From positions 1 through 9,978 of the forward strand of contig CAUWCT010000084.1 in the NCBI GenBank assembly GCA_963557065.1: DNA of 9,978 nt, in the 5' to 3' direction. The position numbers and the translations under genes are program-made. This DNA is from UMGS1370 sp963557065 (GTDB taxonomy: Bacteria > Bacillota > Clostridia > Lachnospirales > Lachnospiraceae). The notes beneath the pieces were generated by a model. That model was not told the origin of the DNA. It made no database searches and saw nothing but the letters and a program-made list of their open reading frames with translations. Positions 1 to 6,515 of this stretch are shown piece after piece. The first letter of the stretch is position 1, and each line of letters begins with the position of its first letter.

Positions 1-101
1 CCCTGTTTTCAATCAAGATTCAAACGAGCTTAGTGCGTTTCGCAATTACCTATAAGTTTGTACGCAAGAAAAAACAGCTTGATGTGTATAAAATAAAAGC
101 C

Positions 102-169
102 GCGGAACGTTTTTATTTCGCAGGAGGTATTTTCCCACAAAATAAAGCGACGTAAATAAACGTTTCCGC
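102..169 (-). terminator. Long imperfect hairpin with T-rich 3' flank
   Basis: Bases 102-120 and 151-169 are inverted repeats: GCGGAA pairs with TTCCGC, then a CGT block and an ATTT block pair with small bulges between them. Inside the 30-base loop, TATTTT (128-133) and AAAATA (139-144) form a second hairpin around CCCAC. Read on the minus strand the structure is followed by GGC and then TTTTATTTTATA, as in an intrinsic terminator. It lies about 85 bases past the stop of the ATPase gene and may end that transcript. It could also end a separate short RNA started by the promoter-like site at 214-243. The bulges and the large loop lower confidence. Confidence 0.45.
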
Positions 170-213
170 TTAAACACCTCGCTTCTTTTTAATCTATATT
201 CTGATATGCTACC

Positions 214-243
214 ATGCTAACACAAATAAGAAAGAAATGTCAA
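214..243 (-). promoter_or_regulatory. Candidate sigma-A promoter reading leftward
   Basis: On the minus strand a perfect TTGACA (-35, bases 238-243) is followed after 18 bases by TAGCAT (-10, bases 214-219, 4 of 6 consensus bases). It starts 12 bases after the ATPase stop codon, so it would start a transcript near base 207 that runs into the hairpin at 102-169. It could serve a gene to the left of the window or a short non-coding RNA. The remainder of bases 1-254 shows no supportable coding region on either strand. Confidence 0.4.
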
Positions 244-254
244 CACCCATTGCA

Positions 255-3158
255 TCAGTTGAACCTTGTCATCCATTCTCTGGCCAGCTTCCATCCCTGG
301 ATTAGAATCGTAGGAATTACCGAAAATCCAACTGCTGCCATAATCTGACTCAAATTCAGATCGGAAGCTGCAAAGAGAGTCTGCAAAGACGGCACAAACA
401 AAACAGCTGCCAAAAGCACTGTCCCTGCCTCAAACGCCATAATGCTGTACAGATTGCTGAAAAGTCCCAGATGAAAAATGGAATGATGGCTTCGACAGTT
501 GAAACCATGAAATAGTCTGGCCAGCGTCAGAGTTGTAAACGCCATAGTAGCCGCCACCGCAGAACTGCCTGACAGGGAGGGAGCCGCTGCTGTCATCTCC
601 GTTCCAAATGTCAGTATATTTGCTGCCTGCACCACTTCTCCTGATGCCAGAGCAGCTGCAGCTGCAGACGTCTCCTCTGCCAGAACCTTCAGCCCTCCGG
701 ACATCGCCTGCACCACTGCAGAAAGCGTCTCTCCCATACCTGCCGCAACTTCCCGAATATCATGAAAACCAGCCCCCAGTCCTCCTGTAAGTCCCACATA
801 ATAGGCCGCCATGGTACATACTGCTATCAAACCTCCCTGAATCAAAATATCTTTCAAAAAAGCTTTGCTCAAAATCCCTTTTGACGGATCGCGGGGTTTT
901 TGCTTCAGCAGTCCATCCTCTGCCGGCTCCATGCCGATAGCCAGGGCCGGCAGGGAATCTGTAACCAGATTAATAAATAGCAGATGAACCGGGGCAAAGG
1001 GCATAGGAAGCGCCAGAAGGGACGTATAAAGCACACAAAAAATCCCCGCCATATTTCCTGACAGCAGAAAATCAATGGCATTCTGAATATTCCGGTACAC
1101 ATTTCTGCCATTTTCCACTGCCGAAATAATGGTTGCAAAATTATCATCTGCCAGGATCATAGAAGCCGCATCTCTGGATACCTCGGTTCCGCCCAGCCCC
1201 ATTGCCACCCCAATGTCTGCTTTTTTTAAGGCCGGCCCGTCATTTACCCCGTCTCCGGTCATGGCCACCACGCATCCCTTTTTCTGCCATGCCTCAACGA
1301 TTCGGATTTTATGTTCCGGCGACACTCTGGCACAGACAGAGATATGTTCCAGCTGCCTGCTCAGTTCCTTCTCGGAAATCCGATCCAGTTCCGGTCCGGT
1401 TATGACTCCCTCCCCCGGAAGAAGGATGCCGGTTTCTTCTGCAATGGCCCTGGCTGTTGCCGGATGATCTCCTGTAATCATTACCGGTTTAATCCCTGCT
1501 TCTCTTGCCTTTTTTACTGCTTCTTTCGTCTCCGGCCTTGGCGGGTCCATCAAAGCTGCCAAACCGAGAAAGGTAAGGCCAGTTTCCCTGTCCCTTTCAT
1601 TTTTTCTTGCTTCCTGCATCTTTTTTTCTTCTGTCCGGCAGGCAAAGGCCAATACCCGAAGTCCCTTTTTCCCCCAGATTTCATTTTGCTTTTTAATTTT
1701 CCGAATATCTTCCGGAGTAATGGGACTGCTTTTTCCATTCTTTTTGATCTCTTTGCACCTGGGCATCAAAACATCCCAGGCCCCCTTTACAATCAAAACC
1801 AATCTGCCATCTGGTCTTCTGCACAAAACGCTCATCCGCTTTCTTTGGGAATCAAAAGGCAATTCCTCCAGGCGCACCCAGCTGTCCCGAATCCTGCTGA
1901 TTTCATTGCCACAAGAGGCAGCCATACGCAAAAGAGCCGTCTCTGTGGGATCACCCAGATACTCATTTCGGCCGCCTTCTGCTGATCCCTTCTTTTGAGA
2001 AGAAACAATCTCTGCATTATTTGCCAAAACGGCTGCTTCCATAATGGAAAGTCCTCCCCCTCTTCCGGAGCGATCCAATCCGTTGCATCTGCCTTTCGAT
2101 GACGCCCCCGTAACGTTTGCGGCAGTTCCATTTTCATAGATTTCCTGAACCGTCATTTTATTCTGCGTTAAAGTTCCTGTTTTATCGCTGCAGATAACGG
2201 AAACACACCCCAGACTCTCCACTGCTTTCAAGTCTTTGATAATCGCATTCTGCTTTGCCATCCGCTGAGTACCCATGGCCTGAACAATGGTTACGATTGT
2301 TCCCAGGGCTTCCGGAATTGCTGCAACTGCCAAAGCAACGGCAAACATCAGGGCGTCCAGCACCCGGCTTCCCCGATACATTCCCAAAAGAAACACAATC
2401 AGGCAGATTCCCATAATTGCCATTGCCAGACGACTGCTGAATTGATCCAGACTAATCTGAAGCGGGGTCCTTTTTTCTCCGGCGTCATTCATCAGTTCTG
2501 CAATTTTTCCGATTTCTGTATCCATCCCTGTAGCTGTCACCACAGCAAGTCCTCTGCCCCCTGTCACCAGGCTTCCGGAAAAAACCATATTGCTTCTGTC
2601 TGCCAGAGAGTGTTCTCCCTGCAGAACTTTTCGGCCTTTTTCCACACTCTCCGCTTCGCCTGTCAGAGAACTCTCATTTAAAAAAAGGGCATTTGCCTCT
2701 AAAATACGGCCGTCTGCTGCTGCCAGATCCCCTGTTTCCAGTACCAGAATATCTCCCGGTACAACTTCTGCTGCCGGTACTTTCTTTTTGCATCCTTCCC
2801 GGATCACCCTGGCCGAAGGCGCCGAAAGCGTTTTGAGACTTTCCAGAGATTTTCTGGCTTTTTCGTACTGGATTGTCCCCAGAGCAGCATTTAAAATTAA
2901 TACAGTAAAAATGACTATCGTGCTTTCCCTGCTTCCGGATACCATGGAAATTACTGCTGCTCCAATTAATATCTGAACCAGAAGATCCTGAAACTGTTCC
3001 AGAAACACCTTCCACCAGGCTTTTGGTTTTGCCTCTCTCAGCGCATTTTTCCCGTAATCCTCCAGACGTCTGGCTGCAGTTTCCTCTTTCAGCCCCAGAC
3101 TGCATGTTTCCAGACGGGTCAACACCTCTTCTTCCGGAATCTGATACCAATCCTTCAT
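255..3158 (-). CDS. P-type cation-transporting ATPase (P2A Ca2+ pump type)
   Basis: An integral membrane pump of 967 residues that should export Ca2+ (or a similar cation) using ATP. The N-terminal cation-ATPase domain spans about residues 1-65. Landmarks are TGE at 166-168 (actuator loop), PEAL at 282-285 in M4, phosphorylation site D325 in SDKTGTLTQNK, the nucleotide domain (KGA at 458-460), TGDH at 562-565 and TGDGVND at 634-640. M5 and M6 hold N702, N730, T733 and D734. By eye, SERCA Glu771 aligns with G705 and SERCA Glu908 with R881. Listeria LMCA1 replaces the same two glutamates (with Ala and Arg) and moves one Ca2+ per cycle. Residues about 791-868, between M7 and M8, are an Ala/Gly/Ser-rich insertion, where bacterial relatives usually have a short loop. 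The start has an AGGAAGGG ribosome site (3164-3171) five bases upstream. The gene is divergent from luxS and probably transcribed alone. The ion is inferred, not shown. Confidence 0.93.
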   Translation of the reverse strand: MKDWYQIPEEEVLTRLETCSLGLKEETAARRLEDYGKNALREAKPKAWWKVFLEQFQDLLVQILIGAAVISMVSGSRESTIVIFTVLILNAALGTIQYEKARKSLESLKTLSAPSARVIREGCKKKVPAAEVVPGDILVLETGDLAAADGRILEANALFLNESSLTGEAESVEKGRKVLQGEHSLADRSNMVFSGSLVTGGRGLAVVTATGMDTEIGKIAELMNDAGEKRTPLQISLDQFSSRLAMAIMGICLIVFLLGMYRGSRVLDALMFAVALAVAAIPEALGTIVTIVQAMGTQRMAKQNAIIKDLKAVESLGCVSVICSDKTGTLTQNKMTVQEIYENGTAANVTGASSKGRCNGLDRSGRGGGLSIMEAAVLANNAEIVSSQKKGSAEGGRNEYLGDPTETALLRMAASCGNEISRIRDSWVRLEELPFDSQRKRMSVLCRRPDGRLVLIVKGAWDVLMPRCKEIKKNGKSSPITPEDIRKIKKQNEIWGKKGLRVLAFACRTEEKKMQEARKNERDRETGLTFLGLAALMDPPRPETKEAVKKAREAGIKPVMITGDHPATARAIAEETGILLPGEGVITGPELDRISEKELSRQLEHISVCARVSPEHKIRIVEAWQKKGCVVAMTGDGVNDGPALKKADIGVAMGLGGTEVSRDAASMILADDNFATIISAVENGRNVYRNIQNAIDFLLSGNMAGIFCVLYTSLLALPMPFAPVHLLFINLVTDSLPALAIGMEPAEDGLLKQKPRDPSKGILSKAFLKDILIQGGLIAVCTMAAYYVGLTGGLGAGFHDIREVAAGMGETLSAVVQAMSGGLKVLAEETSAAAAALASGEVVQAANILTFGTEMTAAAPSLSGSSAVAATMAFTTLTLARLFHGFNCRSHHSIFHLGLFSNLYSIMAFEAGTVLLAAVLFVPSLQTLFAASDLNLSQIMAAVGFSVIPTILIQGWKLAREWMTRFN

Positions 3159-3185
3159 GCTCGCCCTTCCTCTCTTCTACGACAT

Positions 3186-3198
3186 GCTGCCCCGCAGC
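3186..3198. repeat. Small GC-rich inverted repeat in divergent spacer
   Basis: GCTGC-CCC-GCAGC is a perfect five-base-pair inverted repeat with a three-base loop. It lies 28 bases upstream of the ATPase start codon, so it would fall in the ATPase 5' leader and outside the luxS transcript. I could not identify a convincing promoter for the ATPase in this spacer. The role of the repeat is unknown. Confidence 0.25.
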
Positions 3199-3249
3199 TT
3201 TCCAGCAGGACCTGATAGTAAAAAATGTATGGGCGTCTTTCCTGCTTTA

Positions 3250-3258
3250 TGCTATAAT
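3250..3258 (+). promoter_or_regulatory. Extended -10 promoter of luxS
   Basis: TGC followed by a perfect TATAAT (3253-3258) forms an extended -10 element. No good -35 hexamer is seen at 17-18 bases upstream, which extended -10 promoters tolerate. The predicted start of transcription near 3264 leaves a leader of about 40 bases, with AAGGAG at 3289-3294 ten bases before the luxS ATG. That leader is too short for an S-box or other SAM riboswitch, so no riboswitch control of luxS is visible. Confidence 0.65.
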
Positions 3259-3304
3259 GGAACCACCCTCAAATGAATTTAAATAAAAAAGGAGTATTTC
3301 AATT

Positions 3305-3784
3305 ATGGAGAAAATTACAAGTTTCACTGTTGATCATCTGCATCTGCTTCCCGGCGTCTATGTTTCCCGCAAGGATAAGGTAGGCGATCAGACTGTTACC
3401 ACTTTTGATATCCGCATGACCCGTCCTAACTATGAGCCGGTCATGAATACCGCCGAAATCCATACCATTGAGCATTTAGGCGCTACATTCCTGCGCAATC
3501 ACAGGGATTTTAAGGATCAGGTTCTCTACTTCGGCCCCATGGGATGCCGGACCGGATTTTATCTGTTGTTAGTAGGAGATCTGCAGCCCCAGGATATTCT
3601 CGGACTGCTCAAAGAATTGTTTGCCTTTATCCGCGATTTTAAAGGCGATGTGCCAGGCGCTGCTCCTAAAGACTGCGGCAACTACCTGGATATGAATCTG
3701 CCCATGGCCAATTTCTGGGGAAGATGGTTTTTAGAAGCAGTGCTGGAAAAAATCGATGAATCCAGAATGAATTATCCAGAATAG
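3305..3784 (+). CDS. luxS: S-ribosylhomocysteine lyase (AI-2 synthase)
   Basis: A cytosolic metalloenzyme of 159 residues, the usual family length. It cleaves S-ribosylhomocysteine to homocysteine and DPD, the precursor of the autoinducer-2 signal, and so takes part in recycling the activated methyl cycle. The signature HTIEH (53-57) supplies two metal-binding histidines and catalytic Glu56. The catalytic cysteine is C81 in MGCRTGFY, and C124 in KDCGNY is the third metal ligand, so all key residues are intact. The start is supported by AAGGAG ten bases upstream and by the expected N-terminal alignment. The next gene begins 32 bases after the stop on the same strand, so the two are probably co-transcribed. 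No pfs/mtnN or methionine-cycle gene lies in the window. Confidence 0.98.
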   Translation: MEKITSFTVDHLHLLPGVYVSRKDKVGDQTVTTFDIRMTRPNYEPVMNTAEIHTIEHLGATFLRNHRDFKDQVLYFGPMGCRTGFYLLLVGDLQPQDILGLLKELFAFIRDFKGDVPGAAPKDCGNYLDMNLPMANFWGRWFLEAVLEKIDESRMNYPE

Positions 3785-3816
3785 ACGTATATTCTGCCAG
3801 AAAGGAAGCGCATACC

Positions 3817-5316
3817 ATGTGGGAGCATGAGAAAGACTATATCCCCTGGGATATAAAAGAACGCGACACAAAAGAACAAAGAGAAATCCGATTGTATCTG
3901 GAAAACCAGGGAAGCAGAATTGGCAGGAACTGTTATATTTCGCCAAAAGCAAATATTTGCGATACCACCTTAGACATTGGTGACAACTGCGAATTATGCG
4001 CAGATGTATTAATCCGCCATGCAGACATTAAAATGGGGACGTCCTGTTCTGTCAATCCCATGGCTTATCTGCAGGGGCAGATTACAATGGGCAGCTATGT
4101 CCGCATTGCCCCAAAAGCCAGCATCATTGCAGATAACCATAATCATGGAGACGTCCTGCGTCCCATTCACCAGCAGGGAACCAGCGGAAAGGGAATCTTA
4201 ATCGGGGATGATGTGTGGATCGGAGCCAATGCTTGTCTGTTAGACGGAATCACCATTGGTTCCCACAGCATTATCGGAGCCGGAGCAGTGGTGACAAAAA
4301 ACATACCGCCCTATTCCATTGCAGGCGGTTCCCCGGCAAAAATCCTCAAAAACCGTCTCCGCGACGCATTTGAAAAACCGCTTTCGGAATTCTGTCAGAT
4401 GGTGGAGGATCAATTAGACGAAATCCTGGAACTGCATTTTCAAAACGGGGAATTTGTGGATTCTTCCGTCAACCAAAGTCCTGTCCGCGCCTGGTGCGAT
4501 GCGGTAGAAATCGCAGGAATGTTTGGAAAAATCCCGTCCCAGATGAGCAGAGAGCAGCTCATCTGCCGTCTGCAGAAGATGCAAAAGGATGCCATTGATT
4601 ATGAAGTGCTGTCTGTCGGATATGCTCTTGAGGTTTTGGGAAGTTCTATCTCATTCCCTTACCTTTCTGCCCAGGAACTGACCGGCCAAAAACTGGTACA
4701 ATGGCTGGAACAATACCAGTGGAACGGCGACGTCTGGCATGCCGGGCACTGTATCGACTGCCTGACAACCGCCTATTACCAAAACCTGAAGCACTTTGGA
4801 ATCCAACCGGATCTTGACACCTTATTTACATGGCTGGATGACCACCTGAATCGCGAAACCGGGCTTTGGGGCACAGGCGATCGCCTGGACTGTGTCAATG
4901 GATTCTATCGCCTTACCAGAGGAAGCTATGCCCAATTTGAACATCCTCTTCCAGACTGCAAACGGGCAATTAATACCATCCTCTCCCACAGTGCCAGTCG
5001 TGTATTTCAGGGACAGGAAGGAACCTCCTGCAACGTTCTGGATATCATCCATCCATTGTGGCTGTGCCGCAAGCAGACAGACTACCGGAGCACAGAAGGG
5101 ATGGAGTGGGCAGTCCAGTGGATTGATAAGATTTTAAAAAACTGGGATACGGGAAAAGGATTTTCTTTTGATCTGCTACTTCATGACAATCCCACTTTAA
5201 TGGGAACCGAGATGTGGCTGTCAATTTTATACCTGTTGTGTGATTATACCGGGTTATCGGACTGCTTAACCTACAAGCCCCAGGGCGTACACCGGTTAAA
5301 AACCGATTTAAGATAA
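3817..5316 (+). CDS. Hexapeptide-repeat acyltransferase fused to a helical, toroid-like domain
   Basis: A 499-residue, apparently cytosolic two-part protein. Residues about 33-180 are a left-handed beta-helix acetyltransferase of the maltose/galactoside O-acetyltransferase class. The repeated [IV]-G-x-x-[CAV] turns are visible at 35-40, 54-59, 128-133 and 147-152. NHNH (107-110) holds the likely catalytic histidine, and the end of the fold is marked by GAGAVVTKNIPPYSIAGGSPAK (154-175, conserved in the family). The acetyl donor would be acetyl-CoA and the acceptor is unknown. Residues about 185-485 are predicted helical with the spaced Gly, Trp and aromatic residues of alpha/alpha-toroid folds, for example WNGDVWHAGHCIDC (302-315), ETGLWG (347-352) and GKGFSFD (446-452). 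The toroid assignment is by appearance only. Usual family members stop near 180-220 residues, so the C-terminal half is extra. AAAGGAAG (3801-3808) precedes the ATG by eight bases. Probably in an operon with luxS. Confidence 0.85.
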   Translation: MWEHEKDYIPWDIKERDTKEQREIRLYLENQGSRIGRNCYISPKANICDTTLDIGDNCELCADVLIRHADIKMGTSCSVNPMAYLQGQITMGSYVRIAPKASIIADNHNHGDVLRPIHQQGTSGKGILIGDDVWIGANACLLDGITIGSHSIIGAGAVVTKNIPPYSIAGGSPAKILKNRLRDAFEKPLSEFCQMVEDQLDEILELHFQNGEFVDSSVNQSPVRAWCDAVEIAGMFGKIPSQMSREQLICRLQKMQKDAIDYEVLSVGYALEVLGSSISFPYLSAQELTGQKLVQWLEQYQWNGDVWHAGHCIDCLTTAYYQNLKHFGIQPDLDTLFTWLDDHLNRETGLWGTGDRLDCVNGFYRLTRGSYAQFEHPLPDCKRAINTILSHSASRVFQGQEGTSCNVLDIIHPLWLCRKQTDYRSTEGMEWAVQWIDKILKNWDTGKGFSFDLLLHDNPTLMGTEMWLSILYLLCDYTGLSDCLTYKPQGVHRLKTDLR

Positions 5317-5322
5317 ACAAAC

Positions 5323-5351
5323 GGGCTGCGCATTATTATTTTGCGCAGTCC
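5323..5351 (-). terminator. Hairpin terminator overlapping the kinase stop codon
   Basis: CTGCGCA (5326-5332) pairs perfectly with TGCGCAG (5342-5348), and three further pairs including one G-U extend the stem to ten. The loop is nine bases. Read on the minus strand, the loop contains the TAA stop of the kinase gene, and the hairpin is followed by CCCGTTTGTTTATCTT, a moderately T-rich run. It sits in the 19-base gap between two convergent genes. On the plus strand it lacks a T-run, so its ability to end the luxS transcript is doubtful. Confidence 0.55.
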
Positions 5352-5869
5352 ATCCCCTGCCTTTCGATTATCCGGCGCAGGCTATCGACAACACTGCCCG
5401 GAGTCTGCCCGGTTTCGTCAATAGTAATGTCTGCATACTTTTCGTAATAGGGAATCCGTTCCTCGTACAAGTCTTTTAATGTCTGTCCCTCTTTCAGCAC
5501 AACGCCTCTGTCCACTACATTTCCAATTCGTCTTTCCACTTCTTTATAGCTTAACTTCAGGTAGACGATCTGGCTGATTTCTTTATAATGCTCCATGGCT
5601 TCTTTTCCGAAAATCACACTGCCGCCCGGCGCAATCACAGAGCGGTCTGCGTCCAGTTCTGCATTGATCCGGTTTTCTATGTCCATAAACCCTTCCATGC
5701 CTTTATCTGCAATAATTTCTTTTAACAGGCAGCCCTCTTTTTCCTGTATTACAATATCTACATCCACAAACGAATATCCCAGTCTTTTTGCCAGCAAAAC
5801 GCCGATTGTACTTTTACCGGAGGAGGGCATTCCGATCAGAGTAATATTGCTTTTTTTCGTTCCTGTCAT
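5336..5869 (-). CDS. Shikimate kinase-like P-loop kinase
   Basis: A cytosolic small-molecule kinase of 177 residues, close to AroK/AroL in length and fold. The Walker A loop is GMPSSGKST (13-21). DVD (36-38) matches the Asp pair that binds Mg2+ and shikimate, and the ERIPYYEKYAD segment (138-147) supplies the conserved Arg near the C-terminus. Two shikimate-contact sites differ. The usual F-R-x-x-E is F61-M62-x-x-E65, losing the arginine that binds the shikimate carboxylate, and the usual GGG is GGS (82-84). The lid has DRGVVL (120-125) instead of a plain R-P-L-L type. The kinase fold is clear, but the substrate may not be shikimate. No other aromatic pathway gene is nearby. The ATG overlaps the stop of the flavin reductase gene (ATGA), so translation is probably coupled. 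Confidence 0.8.
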   Translation of the reverse strand: MTGTKKSNITLIGMPSSGKSTIGVLLAKRLGYSFVDVDIVIQEKEGCLLKEIIADKGMEGFMDIENRINAELDADRSVIAPGGSVIFGKEAMEHYKEISQIVYLKLSYKEVERRIGNVVDRGVVLKEGQTLKDLYEERIPYYEKYADITIDETGQTPGSVVDSLRRIIERQGMDCAK

Positions 5870-6477
5870 TTTTTCCGTCCTTTCCGCCCTGATGCCTTTG
5901 CTCCCTTTCCTGCTGGTTTCTTTTTTACAGAATATCCAAAGGTGCCAATCCTCTTTCCCAGTTCCAGATATTCTCCATGGGCATATGCCATAAGGCCGGT
6001 GCCGGTCAGATCAAACTTTCCTTTTTTATCCATATAAGCCTCGTCTACATGGACTGCCAGCACCTTCCCGATAAACATGGTGTGGGTTCCCAAATCCAGA
6101 TGATTCACCACCTGACACTCAATATTCACAGGACTTTCTTTAATCATCGGCGCCGGAATATGATCCGCCGGCTCTTTTGTGAGCCCGGCTTCTTTCCATT
6201 TATCAACATCCCGTCCAGAGCGGACGCCGCAGTAATCTGTTGCTTTTGCCAGGCTTTTTGTGGTCAGGTTAATCACAAAGCACCGGGTCTCTTCTATCAT
6301 ATGATAGGAAAACCGCTCCGGCCGGACAGACACATACGCCATGGCCGGATCAGAACAGATATTGCCTGTCCAGGCAGCCGTTATAATATCTGTATTTCCC
6401 TCTTTATCTGCAACGCTGACCATTGCTGCCGGGGCCGGATACACCATTGTGCCTGGTCTCCAGGTCTGTTTTGCCAT
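5866..6477 (-). CDS. Flavin reductase family protein (flavoredoxin-like, FMN split barrel)
   Basis: A 203-residue soluble flavoprotein of the FMN-binding split-barrel class, expected to bind FMN and pass electrons from NAD(P)H or a partner enzyme. Family features are the N-terminal PAPAAMVSV (15-23), TAAWTGNICSDPAM (33-46), VRPERFSYHMI (51-61), CFVINL (66-71), DYCGVRSGRDVDK (81-93) and the later NIECQV...LGTHTMFIGKV (118-139). These resemble flavoredoxins rather than the hydroxylase-partner HpaC type. The last ~20 residues form a Lys/Arg/Gly/Ala tail (184-203) beyond the usual fold end. AAGGAGGA lies six bases before the ATG. The gene is 38 bases downstream of the pyrophosphatase gene and overlaps the kinase gene by four bases, so a three-gene operon is likely. 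The physiological partner is unknown. Confidence 0.9.
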   Translation of the reverse strand: MAKQTWRPGTMVYPAPAAMVSVADKEGNTDIITAAWTGNICSDPAMAYVSVRPERFSYHMIEETRCFVINLTTKSLAKATDYCGVRSGRDVDKWKEAGLTKEPADHIPAPMIKESPVNIECQVVNHLDLGTHTMFIGKVLAVHVDEAYMDKKGKFDLTGTGLMAYAHGEYLELGKRIGTFGYSVKKKPAGKGAKASGRKGRKK

Positions 6478-6515
6478 CTAATATCCTCCTTCTGCTTGTA
6501 AAAAGCCTTGCATCT

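Noticed and set aside
1..100. Possible inverted repeat CTGTTTT (3-9) with AAAACAG (71-77)
   Set aside because: The arms are short, A/T-rich and more than 60 bases apart, and no gene or T-run gives them context in the window.
1311..1985. 224-residue open frame antisense to the ATPase
   Set aside because: It lies wholly opposite the nucleotide-binding domain of an intact pump, has no family-like composition and is explained by the codon bias of the real gene.
3159..3304. SAM riboswitch or T-box upstream of luxS
   Set aside because: The promoter at 3250-3258 leaves only about 40 bases of leader, with no structured element.
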